Assembly (NCBI GenBank): GCA_949318235.1
Contig: OX439132.1
Span: 2,061,636-2,125,635 of the forward strand
Origin: Ecdyonurus torrentis
Taxonomy: Eukaryota; Arthropoda; Insecta; Ephemeroptera; Heptageniidae
DNA length: 64,000 nucleotides
Direction of reading: 5' to 3'
Part shown: positions 8,801-22,100 of the stretch, one piece after another
Layout of the letters: each line of letters opens with the position of its first letter
Position numbering within the stretch: position 1 is the stretch's first letter
Made by a program: the position numbers and the translations under genes
Notes under the pieces: generated by a model
Database searches by the model: none
Seen by the model: the letters and a program-made list of their open reading frames with translations, nothing else
What the model was told of the DNA's origin: nothing

Positions 8801-11800
8801 TTTGTGTGTGGGTAGTACAAATCCCAATCTATGTTGAAAATTAGTTTTGAATCCTAGCGCGATGTTTTTGTATTTTTCATAAGCCATAATTATGTATTTA
8901 AGATAATATTAAGTAAAAATATTATGTTTAAAGAATATTTAAAATAGGCATTGCATAATACACACATCTATGTTTGTGAGCAAACAGTGAGGGTCCTTAC
9001 CGATCTTGAAATCTTGTTTTATTTCATGGCGCAATGTTATTGTATTTTACTTAATGCATTCATATGTTTTTTAAATCGTAAAAAGTAAAAATTTTGTGAT
9101 TAAACGATCGGTAAAAACAAGCTTCACATAATACACACACGTTTGTTTGTAAGAAAGCTGTAGGCGTCCGAACCTATTAGGAAATCTCGTTTAATTCCCT
9201 GTCTTGATGTTTATGTATTTTACATAAGCAATTTATGTGTTTTTTTGACCGTAATTTAGAGAAAATATTATGTTAAAGGAATCTGTAAAATATAACACAA
9301 GATATACACACACCTATGTTTGTGTGTGGGTAGTACAAATCCCAATCTATGTTGAAAATTAGTTTTGAATCCTAGCGCGATGTTTTTGTATTTTTCATAA
9401 GCCATAATTATGTATTTAAGATAATATTAAGTAAAAATATTATGTTTAAAGAATATTTAAAATAGGAATTGCATAATACACACATCTATGTTTGTGAGCA
9501 AGCAGTGAGGGTCCCCACCGATCTTGAAATCTTGTTTTATTTCATGGCGCAATGTTTTTGTATTTTACTTAATGCATTCATATGTTTTTTAGATCGTAAA
9601 AAGTGAAAATTTTGTGATTAAACGAACGGTAAAAAAAAGCTTCACATAATACACACACGTATGTTTGTAAGAAAGCTGTAGGCATCCGAACCTATAAGGA
9701 AATCTCGTTTAATTCCCTGTCTTGATGTTTATGTATTTTACATAAGCCTTTTATGTGTTTGTTTGACCGTACTTTAGAGAAAATATTATGTTAAAGGAAT
9801 CTGTAAAATATAACACAAGATATACACACACCTATGTTTGTGTGTGGGTAGTACAAATCCCAATCTATGTTGAAAATTAGTTTTGAATTCTAGCGCGATG
9901 TTTTTGTATTTTTCATAAGCCATAATTATGTATTTAAGATAATATTAAGTAAAAATATTATGTTTAAAGAATATTTAAAATAGGAATTGCATAATACACA
10001 CATCTATGTTTGTGAGCAAGCAGTGAGGGTCCCCACCGATCTTGAAATCTTGTTTTATTTCATGGCGCAATGTTTTTGTATTTTACTTAATGCATTCATA
10101 TGTTTTTTAGATCGTAAAAAGTGAAAATTTTGTGATTAAACGATCGGTAAAAACAAGCTTCACATAATACACACACGTATGTTTGTAAGAAAGCTGTAGG
10201 CGTCCGAACCTATTAGGAAATCTCGTTTAATTCCCTGTCTTGATGTTTATGTATTTTACATAAGCCTTTTATGTGTTTGTTTGATCGTATTTTAGAGAAA
10301 ATATTATGTTAAAGGAATCTGTAAAATATAACACAAGATATACACACACCTATGTTTGTGTGTGGGTAGTACAAATCCCAATCTATGTTGAAAATTAGTT
10401 TTGAATCCTAGCGCGATGTTTTTGTATTTTTCATAAGCCATAATTATGTATTTAAGATAATATTAAGTAAAAATATTATGTTTAAAGAATAGGTAAAAAT
10501 AGGCATCGCATAATACACACATCTATGTTTGTGAGCAAGCAGTGAGGGTCCCCACCGATCTTGAAATCTCGTTTTTTTTCATGGCACAATGTTTTTGTAT
10601 TTTACATAATGCTTTCATATGTTTTTAATATAGTAAAAAGTGAAAATTTTGAGATTAAACGATCGGTAAAAAAAAGCTTCACATAATACACACGTTTGTT
10701 TGTAACAAAGCTGTAGGCGTCCGAACCTATTAGGAAATCTCGTTTAATTCCCTGTCTTGATGTTAACGTATTTTACATAAGCCTTTTATGTGTTTGTTTG
10801 ACCGTATTTTAGAGAAAATATTATGTTAAAGGAATCTGTAAAATATTACACAAGATATACACACACCTATGTTTGTGTGTGGGTAGTACAAATCCCAATC
10901 TATGTTGAAAATTAGTTTTGAATCCTAGCGCGATGTTTTTGTATTTTTCATAAGCCATAATTATGTATTTAAGATAATATTAAGTAAAAATATTATGTTT
11001 AAAGAATATTTAAAATAGGCATTGCATAATACACACATCTATGTTTGTGAGCAAACAGTGAGGGTCCTTACCGATCTTGAAATCTTGTTTTATTTCATGG
11101 CGCAATGTTTTTGTATTTTACTTAATGCATTCATATGTTTTTTAAATCGTAAAAAGTAAAAATTTTGTGTTTAAACGATCGGTAAAAACAAGCTTCACAT
11201 AATACACACACGTATGTTTGTAAGAAAGCTGTAGGCGTCCGAACCTATTAGGAAATCTCGTTTAATTCCCTGTCTTGATGTTTATGTATTTTACATAAGC
11301 AATTTATGTGTTTTTTTGACCGTAATTTAGAGAAAATATTATGTTAAAGGAATCTGTAAAATATAACACAAGATATACACACACCTATGTTTGTGTGTGG
11401 GTAGTACAAATCCCAATCTATGTTGAAAATTAGTTTTGAATCCTAGCGCGATGTTTTTGTATTTTTCATAAGCCATAATTATGTATTTAAGATAATATTA
11501 AGTAAAAATATTATGTTTAAAGAATATTTAAAATAGGAATTGCATAATACACACATCTATGTTTGTGAGCAAGCAGTGAGGGTCCCCACCGATCTTGAAA
11601 TCTTGTTTTATTTCATGGCGCAATGTTTTTGTATTTTACTTAATGCATTCATATGTTTTTTAGATCGTAAAAAGTGAAAATTTTGTGATTAAACGATCGG
11701 TAAAAAAAAGCTTCACATAATACACACACGTATGTTTGTAAGAAAGCTGTAGGCGTCCGAACCTATAAGGAAATCTCGTTTAATTCCCTGTCTTGATGTT

Positions 11801-13460
11801 TATGTATTTTACATAAGCCTTTTATGTGTTTGTTTGACCGTACTTTAGAGAAAATATTATGTTAAAGGAATCTGTAAAATATAACACAAGATATACACAC
11901 ACCTATGTTTGTGTGTGGGTAGTACAAATCCCAATCTATGTTGAAAATTAGTTTTGAATTCTAGCGCGATGTTTTTGTATTTTTCATAAGCCATAATTAT
12001 GTATTTAAGATAATATTAAGTAAAAATATTATGTTTAAAGAATATTTAAAATAGGAATTGCATAATACACACATCTATGTTTGTGAGCAAGCAGTGAGGG
12101 TCCCCACCGATCTTGAAATCTTGTTTTATTTCATGGCGCAATGTTTTTGTATTTTACTTAATGCATTCATATGTTTTTTAGATCGTAAAAAGTGAAAATT
12201 TTGTGATTAAACGATCGGTAAAAACAAGCTTCACATAATACACACACGTATGGTTGTAAGAAAGCTGTAGGCGTCCGAACCTATTAGGAAATCTCGTTTA
12301 ATTCCCTGTCTTGATGTTTATGTATTTTACATAAGCCTTTTATGTGTTTGTTTGACCGTATTTTAGAGAAAATATTATGTTAAAGGAATCTGTAAAATAT
12401 AACACAAGATATACACACACCTATGTTTGTGTGTGGGTAGTACAAATCCCAATCTATGTTGAAAATTAGTTTTGAATCCTAGCGCGATGTTTTTGTATTT
12501 TTCATAAGCCATAATTATGTATTTAAGATAATATTAAGTAAAAATTTTATGTTTAAAGAATAGGTAAAAATAGGCATCGCATAATACACACATCTATGTT
12601 TGTGAGCAAGCAGTGAGGGTCCCCACCGATCTTGAAATCTCGTTTTTTTTCATGGCACAATGTTTTTGTATTTTACATAATGCTTTCATATGTTTTTAAT
12701 ATAGTAAAAAGTGAAAATTTTGAGATTAAACGATCGGTAAAAAAAAGCTTCACATAATACACACGTTTGTTTGTAACAAAGCTGTAGGCGTCCGAACCTA
12801 TTAGGAAATCTCGTTTAATTCCCTGTCTTGATGTTAACGTATTTTACATAAGCCTTTTATGTGTTTGTTTGACCGTATTTTAGAGAAAATATTATGTTAA
12901 AGGAATCTGTAAAATATTACACAAGATATACACACACCTATGTTTGTGTGTGGGTAGTACAAATCCCAATCTATGTTGAAAATTAGTTTTGAATCCTAGC
13001 GCGATGTTTTTGTATTTTTCATAAGCCATAATTATGTATTTAAGATAATATTAAGTAAAAATATTATGTTTAAAGAATATTTAAAATAGGCATTGCATAA
13101 TACACACATCTATGTTTGTGAGCAAACAGTGAGGGTCCTTACCGATCTTGAAATCTTGTTTTATTTCATGGCGCAATGTTTTTGTATTTTACTTAATGCA
13201 TTCATATGTTTTTTAAATCGTAAAAAGTAAAAATTTTGTGATTAAACGATCGGTAAAAACAAGCTTCACATAATACACACACGTATGTTTGTAAGAAAGC
13301 TGTAGGCGTCCGAACCTATTAGGAAATCTCGTTTATTTCCCTGTCTTGATGTTTATGTATTTTACATAAGCAATTTATGTGTTTTTTTGACCGTAAATTA
13401 GAGAAAATATTATGTTAAAGGAATCTGTAAAATATAACACAAGATATACACACACCTATG

Positions 13461-16400
13461 TTTGTGTGTGGGTAGTACAAATCCCAATCTATGTTGAAAA
13501 TTAGTTTTGAATCCTAGCGCGATGTTTTTGTATTTTTCATAAGCCATAATTATGTATTTAAGATAATATTAAGTAAAAATATTATGTTTAAAGAATATTT
13601 AAAATAGGAATTGCATAATACACACATCTATGTTTGTGAGCAAGCAGTGAGGGTCCCCACCGATCTTGAAATCTTGTTTTATTTCATGGCGCAATGTTTT
13701 TGTATATTACTTAATGCATTCATATGTTTTTTAGATCGTAAAAAGTGAAAATTTTGTGATTAAACGATCGGTAAAAACAAGCTTCACATAATACACACAC
13801 GTATGTTTGTAAGAAAGCTGTAGGCGTCCGAACCTATTAGGAAATCTCGTTTATTTCCCTGTCTTGATGTTTATGTATTTTACATAAGCAATTTATGTGT
13901 TTTTTTGACCGTAAATTAGAGAAAATATAATGTTAAAGGAATCTGTAAAATATAACACAAGATATACACACACCTATGTTTGTGTGTGGGTAGTACAAAT
14001 CCCAATCTATGTTGAAAATTAGTTTTGGATCCTAGCGCGATGTTTTTGTATTTTTCATAAGCCATAATTATGTATTTAAGATAATATTAAGTAAAAATAT
14101 TATGTTTAAAGAATATTTAAAATAGGCATTGCATAATACACACATCTATGTTTGTGAGCAAACAGTGAGGGTCCTTACCGATCTTGAAATCTTGTTTTAT
14201 TTCATGGCGCAATGTTTTTGTATTTTACATAATGCATTCATATGTTTTTAAGATAGTAAAAAGTGAAAATTTTGGGATTAAACTATTGAAAAAAAAAAGC
14301 TTCACTTAATACACACACGTATGTTTGTAAGAAAGCTGTAGGCGTCCGAACCTATTAGGAAATCTCGTTTAATTCCCTGTCTTGATGTTTATGTATTTTA
14401 CATAAGCCTTTTATGTGTTTGTTTGACCGAATTTTAGAGAAAATATTATGTTAAAGGAATCTGTAAAATATAACACAAGATATACACACACCTATGTTTG
14501 TGTGTGGGTAGTACAAATCCCAATCTATGTTGAAAATTAGTTTTGAATCCTAGCGCGATTTTTTGTATTTTTCATAAGCCATAATTGTATTTAAGATAAT
14601 ATTAAGTAAAAATATTATGTTTAAAGAATAGGTAAAAATAGGCATCGCATAATACACACATCTATGTTTGTGAGCAAGCAGTGAGGGTCCCCACCGATCT
14701 TGAAATCTCGTTTTTTTTCATGGCACAATGTTTTTGTATTTTACATAATGCTTTCATATGTTTTTAATATAGTAAAAAGTGAAAATTTTGAGATTAAACG
14801 ATCGGTAAAAAAAAGCTTCACATAATACACACACGTTTGTTTGTAACAAAGCTGTAGGCGTCCGAACCTATTAGGAAATCTCGTTTAATTCCCTGTCTTG
14901 ATGTTAACGTATTTTACATAAGCCTTTTATGTGTTTGTTTGACCGTATTTTAGAGAAAATATTATGTTAAAGGAATCTCTAAAATATAACACAAGATATA
15001 CACACACCTATGTTTGTGTGTGGGTAGTACAAATCCCAATCTATGTTGAAAATTAGTTTTGAATCCTAGCGCGATGTTTTTGTATTTTTCATAAGCCATA
15101 ATTATGTATTTAAGATAATATTAAGTAAAAATATTATGTTTAAAGAATATTTAAAATAGGCATTGCATAATACACACATCTATGTTTGTGAGCAAGCAGT
15201 GAGGGTCCCCACCGATCTTGAAATCTTGTTTTATTTCATGGCGCAATGTTTTTGTATTTTACTTAATGCATTCATATGTTTTTTAGATCGTAAAAAGTGA
15301 AAATTTTGTGATTAAACGATCGGTAAAAACAAGCTTTACATAATACACACACGTATGTTTGTAAGAAAGCTGTAGGCGTCCGAACCTATTAGGAAATCTC
15401 GTTTAATTCCCTGTCTTGATGTTTATGTATTTTACATAAGCCTTTTATGTGTTTGTTTGACCGTACTTTAGAGAAAATATTATGTTAAAGGAATCTGTAA
15501 AATATAACACAAGATATACACACACCTATGTTTGTGTGTGGGTAGTACAAATCCCAATCTATGTTGAAAATTAGTTTTGGATCCTAGCGCGATGTTTTTG
15601 TATTTTTCATAAGCCATAATTATGTATTTAAGATAATATTAAGTAAAAATATTATGTTTAAAGAATATTTAAAATAGGCATTGCATAATACACACATCTA
15701 TGTTTGTGAGCAAACAGTGAGGGTCCTTACCGATCTTGAAATCTTGTTTTATTTCATGGCGCAATGTTTTTGTATTTTACATAATGCATTCATATGTTTT
15801 TAAGATAGTAAAAAGTGAAAATTTTGGGATTAAACTATTGAAAAAAAAAAGCTTCACTTAATACACACACGTATGTTTGTAAGAAAGCTGTAGGCGTCCG
15901 AACCTATTAGGAAATCTCGTTTAATTCCCTGTCTTGATGTTTATGTATTTTACATAAGCCTTTTATGTGTTTGTTTGACCGTATTTTAGAGAAAATATTA
16001 TGTTAAAGGATTCTGTAAAATATAACACAAGATATACACACACCTATGTTTGTGTGTGGGTAGTACAAATCCCAATCTATGTTGAAAATTAGTTTTGAAT
16101 CCTAGCGCGATGTTTTTGTATTTTTCATAAGCCATAATTGTATTTAAGATAATATTAAGTAAAAATATTATGTTTAAAGAATAGGTAAAAATAGGCATCG
16201 CATAATACACACATCTATGTTTGTGAGCAAGCAGTGAGGGTCCCCACCGATCTTGAAATCTCGTTTTTTTTCATGGCACAATGTTTTTGTATTTTACATA
16301 ATGCTTTCATATGTTTTTAATATAGTAAAAAGTGAAAATTTTGAGATTAAACGATCGGTAAAAAAAAGCTTCACATAATACACACACGTTTGTTTGTAAC

Positions 16401-16565
16401 AAAGCTGTAGGCGTCCGAACCTATTAGGAAATCTCGTTTAATTCCCTGTCTTGATGTTAACGTATTTTACATAAGCCTTTTATGTGTTTGTTTGACCGTA
16501 TTTTAGAGAAAATATTATGTTAAAGGAATCTCTAAAATATAACACAAGATATACACACACCTATG
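13461..16565. repeat. b-e-f trimers, two copies (about 1,553-bp period)
   Basis: Unit starts are 13461 (b-like), 13979 (e), 14497 (f), 15013 (b-like), 15531 (e) and 16049 (f). Both e copies carry a BamHI site, GGATCC, in A. Both f copies carry the ATAATTG 2-bp deletion in A and CTCTAAAATATAAC at the end of C. The f copy at 14497 has a further 2-bp loss (CGCGATTTTTTG) that closes its minus-strand reading frame. The b-like unit at 13461 is a hybrid, with a type-a C monomer carrying CAATTTATG and GTAAATTAG. Confidence 0.82.
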
Positions 16566-18117
16566 TTTGTGTGTGGGTAGTACAAATCCCAATCTATGTT
16601 GAAAATTAGTTTTGAATCCTAGCGCGATGTTTTTGTATTTTTCATAAGCCATAATTATGTATTTAAGATAATATTAAGTAAAAATATTATGTTTAAAGAA
16701 TATTTAAAATAGGCATTGCATAATACACATATCTATGTTTGTGAGCAAACAGTGAGGGTCCTTACCGATCTTGAAATCTTGTTTTATTTTATGGCGCAAT
16801 GTTTTTGTATTTTACTTAATGCATTCATATGTTTTTTAGATCCTAAAAAGTAAAAATTTTGTGATTAAACGATCGGTAAAAACAAGCTTCACATAATACA
16901 CACACGTATGTTTGTAAGAAAGCTGTAGGCGTCCGAACCTATTAGGAAATCTTGTTTAATTCCCTGTCTTGATGTTTATGTATTTTACATAAGCCTTTTA
17001 TGTGTTTGTTTGACCGTAATTTAGAGAAAATATTATTTTAAAGGAATCTGTAAAATATAACACAAGATATACACACACCTATGTTTGTGTGTGGGTAGTA
17101 CAAATCCCAATCTATGTTGAAAATTAGTTTTGAATCCTAGCGCGATGTTTTTGTATTTTTTATAAGCCATAAATATGTATTTAGCTAATATTAAGTAAAA
17201 ATATTATGTTTAAAGAATATTCAAAATAGGCATTGCATAATACACACATCTATGTTTGTGAGCAAGCAGTGAGGGTCCCCACCGATCTTGAAATCTTGTT
17301 TTATTTCATGGCGCAATGTTTTTGTATTTTACATAATGCATTCAATTTTTTTTAGATAGTAAAAAGTGAAAATGTTGTGATTAAAGGATCAATAAAAACA
17401 AGCTTCACATAATACACACACGTATGTTTGTAAGAAAGCTGTAGGCGTCCGAACCTATTAGGAAATCTTGTTTAATTCCCTGTTTTGATGTTTATGTATT
17501 TTACATAAGCCTTTTATGTGTTTGTTTGACCGTATTTTAGAGAAAATATTATGTTAAAGGAATCTGTAAAATATAACACAAGATATACACACACCTTTGT
17601 TTGTGTGTAGGTAGTACAAATCCCAATCTATGTTGAAAATTAGTTTTGAATCCTAGCGCGATGTTTTTGTATTTTTCATAAGCCATAATTATGTATTAAA
17701 GATAATATTTAGTAAAAATATTATGTTTAAAGAATATTTATAATAGGCATTGCATAATACACACATGTATGTTTGTGAGCAAGCAGTGAGGGTCCCCACC
17801 GATCTTGAAATCTTGTTCTATTTCATGGCGCAATGTTTTTGTATTTTACGTGATGCATTCATATGTTTTTTAGATAATAAAAAGTAAAAATTATTTGATT
17901 AAAGGATCGGTAAAAACAAGCTTCACATAATACACACACGTTTTTTTGTAACAAAGCTGTAGGCGTCCGAACCTATTAGGAAATCTCGTTTAATTCCCTG
18001 TCTTGATGTTAACGTATTTTACATAAGCCTTTTATGTGTTTGTTTGACCGTAATTTAGAGAAAATATTATGTTAAAGGAATCTGTAAAATATAACACAAG
18101 ATATACACACACCTATG
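16566..18117. repeat. i-j-k trimer, copy 1
   Basis: The units start at 16566 (i), 17084 (j) and 17600 (k). Type i has AGATCCTAAAAAG in B and ATTATTTTAAAGG in C. Type j has ATAAATATGTATTTAGC in A, CATTCAATTTTTTTTAG and GGATCAATAAAAAC in B, and CCCTGTTTTG in C. Type k begins TTTGTGTGTAGGTAG after a CACCTTTG junction and has GTATTAAAG in A, ACGTGATGC in B and CACACGTTTTTTTG in C. The same three units recur in order at 23815 and 25367 and, slightly altered, at 39362 and 49723. Confidence 0.82.
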
Positions 18118-19155
18118 TTTGTGTGTGGGTAGTACAAATCCCAATCTATGTTGAAAATTAGTTTTGAATCCTAGCGCGATGTTTTTGTATTTTTCATAAG
18201 CCATAATTATGTATTTAAGATAATATTAAGTAAAAATATTATGTTTAAAGAATATTTAAAATAGGCATTGCATAATACACACATCTATGTTTGTGAGCAA
18301 ACAGTGAGGGTCCTTACCGATCTTGAAATCTTGTTTTATTTCATGGCGCAATGTTTTTGTATTTTACTTAATGCATTCATATGTTTTTTAGATCGTAAAA
18401 AGTAAAAATTTTGTGATTAAACGATCGGTAAAAACAAGCTTCACATAATACACACACGTATGTTTGTAAGAAAGCTGTAGGCGTCCGAACCTATTAGGAA
18501 ATCTCGTTTAATTCCCTGTCTTGATGTTTATGTATTTTACATAAGCAATTTATGTGTTTTTTTGACCGTAATTTAGAGAAAATATTATGTTAAAGGAATC
18601 TGTAAAATATAACACAAGATATACACACACCTATGTTTGTGTGTGGGTAGTACAAATCCCAATCTATGTTGAAAATTAGTTTTGAATCCTAGCGCGATGT
18701 TTTTGTATTTTTCATAAGCCATAAATAATTATGTATTTAAGATACTATTAAGTAAATATTATTTTTAAAGAAAAATTTAAAATAGGCATCGCATAATACA
18801 CACATTTATGTTTGTGAGCAGGCAGTGAGGGTCCCCACCGATCTTGAAATCTTGTTCTATTTCATGGCGCAATGTTTTTGTATTTTACATAATGCATTCA
18901 ATTTTTTTTAGATAGTAAAAAGTGAAAATGTTGTGATTAAAGGATCAATAAAAACAAGCTTCACATAATAAACACACGTTTGTTTTTAACAAAGTTGAAG
19001 GCGTCTGAACCTATTAGGAAATCTCGTTTAATTCCCTGTCTTGATGTTAACGTATTTTACATAAGCCTTTTATGTGTTTGTTTGACCGTATTTTAGAGAA
19101 AATATTATGTTAAAGGAATCTGTAAAATATAACACAAGATATACACACACCTATG
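18118..19155. repeat. a-l pair, copy 1
   Basis: A type-a unit at 18118 is followed by a type-l unit at 18636. Type l is marked by ATAAATAATTATG and AAATATTATTTTTAAAG in A, GAGCAGGCAGTGAGG in B, and ATAAACACACG with TTTTTAACAAAGTTGAAGG at the start of C. It is 520 bp instead of 518. The order i-j-k-a-l at 16566-19155 recurs at 25367-27956, exactly 8,801 bp away at each unit start, so the five units were copied as a block. Confidence 0.8.
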
Positions 19156-22100
19156 TTTGTGTGTGGGTAGTACAAATCCCAATCTATGTTGAAAATTAGT
19201 TTTGAATCCTAGCGCGATGTTTTTGTATTTTTCATAAGCCATAATTATGTATTTAAGATAATATTAAGTAAAAATATTATGTTTAAAGAATATTTAAAAT
19301 AGGAATTGCATAATACACACATCTATGTTTGTGAGCAAGCAGTGAGGGTCCCCATCGATCTTGAAATCTTGTTTTATTTCATGGCGCAATGTTTTTGTAT
19401 ATTACTTAATGCATTCATATGTTTTTTAGATCGTAAAAAGTGAAAATTTTGTGATTAAACGATCGGTAAAAACAAGCTTCACATAATACACACACGTATG
19501 TTTGTAAGAAAGCTGTAGGCGTCCGAACCTATTAGGAAATCTTGTTTAATTCCCTGTCTTGATGTTTATGTATTTTACATAAGCCTTTTATGTGTTTGTC
19601 TGACCGTATTTTAAAGAAAATATAATGTTAAAGGAATCTGTAAAATATAACACAAGATATACACACACCTATGTTTGTGTGTGGGTAGTACAAATCCCAA
19701 TCTATGTTGAAAATTAGTTTTGGATCCTAGCGCGATGTTTTTGTATTTTTCATAAGCCATAATTATGTATTTAAGATAATATTAAGTAAAAATATTATGT
19801 TTAAAGAATATTTAAAATAGGCATTGCATAATACACACATCTATGTTTGTGAGCAAACAGTGAGGGTCCTTACCGATCTTGAAATCTTGTTTTATTTCAT
19901 GGCGCAATGTTTTTGTATTTTACATAATGCATTCATATGTTTTTAAGATAGTAAAAAGTGAAAATTTTGGGATTAAACTATTGAAAAAAAAAAGCTTCAC
20001 TTAATACACACACGTATGTTTGTAAGAAAGCTGTAGGCGTCCGAACCTATTAGGAAATCTCGTTTAATTCCCTGTCTTGATGTTTATGTATTTTACATAA
20101 GCCTTTTATGTGTTTGTTTGACCGTATTTTAGAGAAAATATTATGTTAAAGGAATCTGTAAAATATAACACAAGATATACACACACCTATGTTTGTGTGT
20201 GGGTAGTACAAATCCCAATCTATGTTGAAAATTAGTTTTGAATCCTAGCGCGATGTTTTTGTATTTTTCATAAGCCATAATTGTATTTAAGATAATATTA
20301 AGTAAAAATATTATGTTTAAAGAATAGGTAAAAATAGGCATCGCATAATACACACATCTATGTTTGTGAGCAAGCAGTGAGGGTCCCCACCGATCTTGAA
20401 ATCTCGTTTTTTTTCATGGCACAATGTTTTTGTATTTTACATAATGCTTTCATATGTTTTTAATATAGTAAAAAGTGAAAATTTTGAGATTAAACGATCG
20501 GTAAAAAAAAGCTTCACATAATACACACACGTTTGTTTGTAACAAAGCTGTAGGCGTCTGAACCTATTAGGAAATCTCGTTTAATTCCCTGTCTTGATGT
20601 TAACGTATTTTACATAAGCCTTTTATGTGTTTGTTTGACCGTATTTTAGAGAAAATATTATGTTAAAGGAATCTCTAAAATATAACACAAGATATACACA
20701 CACCTATGTTTGTTTGTGGGTAGTACAAATCCCAATCTATGTTGAAAATTAGTTTTGAATCCTAGCGCGATGTTTTTGTATTTTTCATAAGCCATAATTA
20801 TGTATTTAAGATAATATTAAGTAAAAATATTATGTTTAAAGAATATTTAAAATAGGAATTGCATAATACACACATCTATGTTTGTGAGCAAGCAGTGAGG
20901 GTCCCCACCGATCTTGAAATCTTGTTTTATTTCATGGCGCAATGTTTTTGTATATTACTTAATGCATTCATATGTTTTTTAGATCGTAAAAAGTGAAAAT
21001 TTTGTGATTAAACGATCGGTAAAAACAAGCTTCACATAATACACACACGTATGTTTGTAAGAAAGCTGTAGGCGTCCGAACCTATAAGGAAATCTCGTTT
21101 AATTCCCTGTCTTGATGTTTATGTATTTTACATAAGCCTTTTATGTGTTTGTTTGACCGTACTTTAGAGAAAATATTATGTTAAAGGAATCTGTAAAATA
21201 TAACACAAGATATACACACACCTATGTTTGTGTGTGGGTAGTACAAATCCCAATCTATGTTGAAAATTAGTTTTGGATCCTAGCGCGATGTTTTTGTATT
21301 TTTCATAAGCCATAATTATGTATTTAAGATAATATTAAGTAAAAATATTATGTTTAAAGAATATTTAAAATAGGCATTGCATAATACACACATCTATGTT
21401 TGTGAGCAAACAGTGAGGGTCCTTACCGATCTTGAAATCTTGTTTTATTTCATGGCGCAATGTTTTTGTATTTTACATAATGCATTCATATGTTTTTAAG
21501 ATAGTAAAAAGTGAAAATTTTGGGATTAAACTATTGAAAAAAAAAAGCTTCACTTAATACACACACGTATGTTTGTAAGAAAGCTGTAGGCGTCCGAACC
21601 TATTAGGAAGTCTCGTTTAATTCCCTGTCTTGATGTTTATGTATTTTACATAAGCCTTTTATGTGTTTGTTTGACCGTATTTTAGAGAAAATATTATGTT
21701 AAAGGAATCTGTAAAATATAACACAAGATATACACACACCTATGTTTGTGTGTGGGTAGTACAAATCCCAATCTATGTTGAAAATTAGTTTTGAATCCTA
21801 GCGCGATGTTTTTGTATTTTTCATAAGCCATAATTGTATTTAAGATAATATTAAGTAAAAATATTATGTTTAAAGAATGGGTAAAAATAGGCATCGCATA
21901 ATACACACATCTATGTTTGTGAGCAAGCAGTGAGGGTCCCCACCGATCTTGAAATCTCGTTTTTTTTCATGGCACAATGTTTTTGTATTTTACATAATGC
22001 TTTCATATGTTTTTAATATAGTAAAAAGTGAAAATTTTGAGATTAAAAGATCGGTAAAAAAAAGCTTCACATAATACACACACGTTTGTTTGTAACAAAG

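Larger units (their letters stand above)
1..13460. repeat. Higher-order block I: a-b-c-d tetramers, about 2,071-bp period
   Basis: There are 26 units. Their starts and types are: a 1, b 519, c 1037, d 1555; e 2072, f 2590; a 3105, b 3623, c 4141, d 4659; a 5176, b 5694, g 6212, h 6729; a 7248, c 7766, d 8284; a 8801, b 9319, c 9837, d 10355; a 10872, b 11390, c 11908, d 12426; a 12943. Type b has GGAATTGC in A and CCTATAAGG in C. Type c has an EcoRI site, GAATTC, in A. Type d has ATAGGTAAAAATAGG in A, CTCGTTTTTTTTC in B, and GTTAAC with AAATATTACAC in C. The spacing from 8801 to 10872 and from 10872 to 12943 is 2,071 bp each. Disruptions at 2072, 6212 and 7766 are listed separately. Confidence 0.88.

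Noticed and set aside
17389..17398. AATAAA polyadenylation-like signal in j and l units (GGATCAATAAAAAC)
   Set aside because: No gene is upstream, and the hexamer is common by chance in AT-rich repeats.
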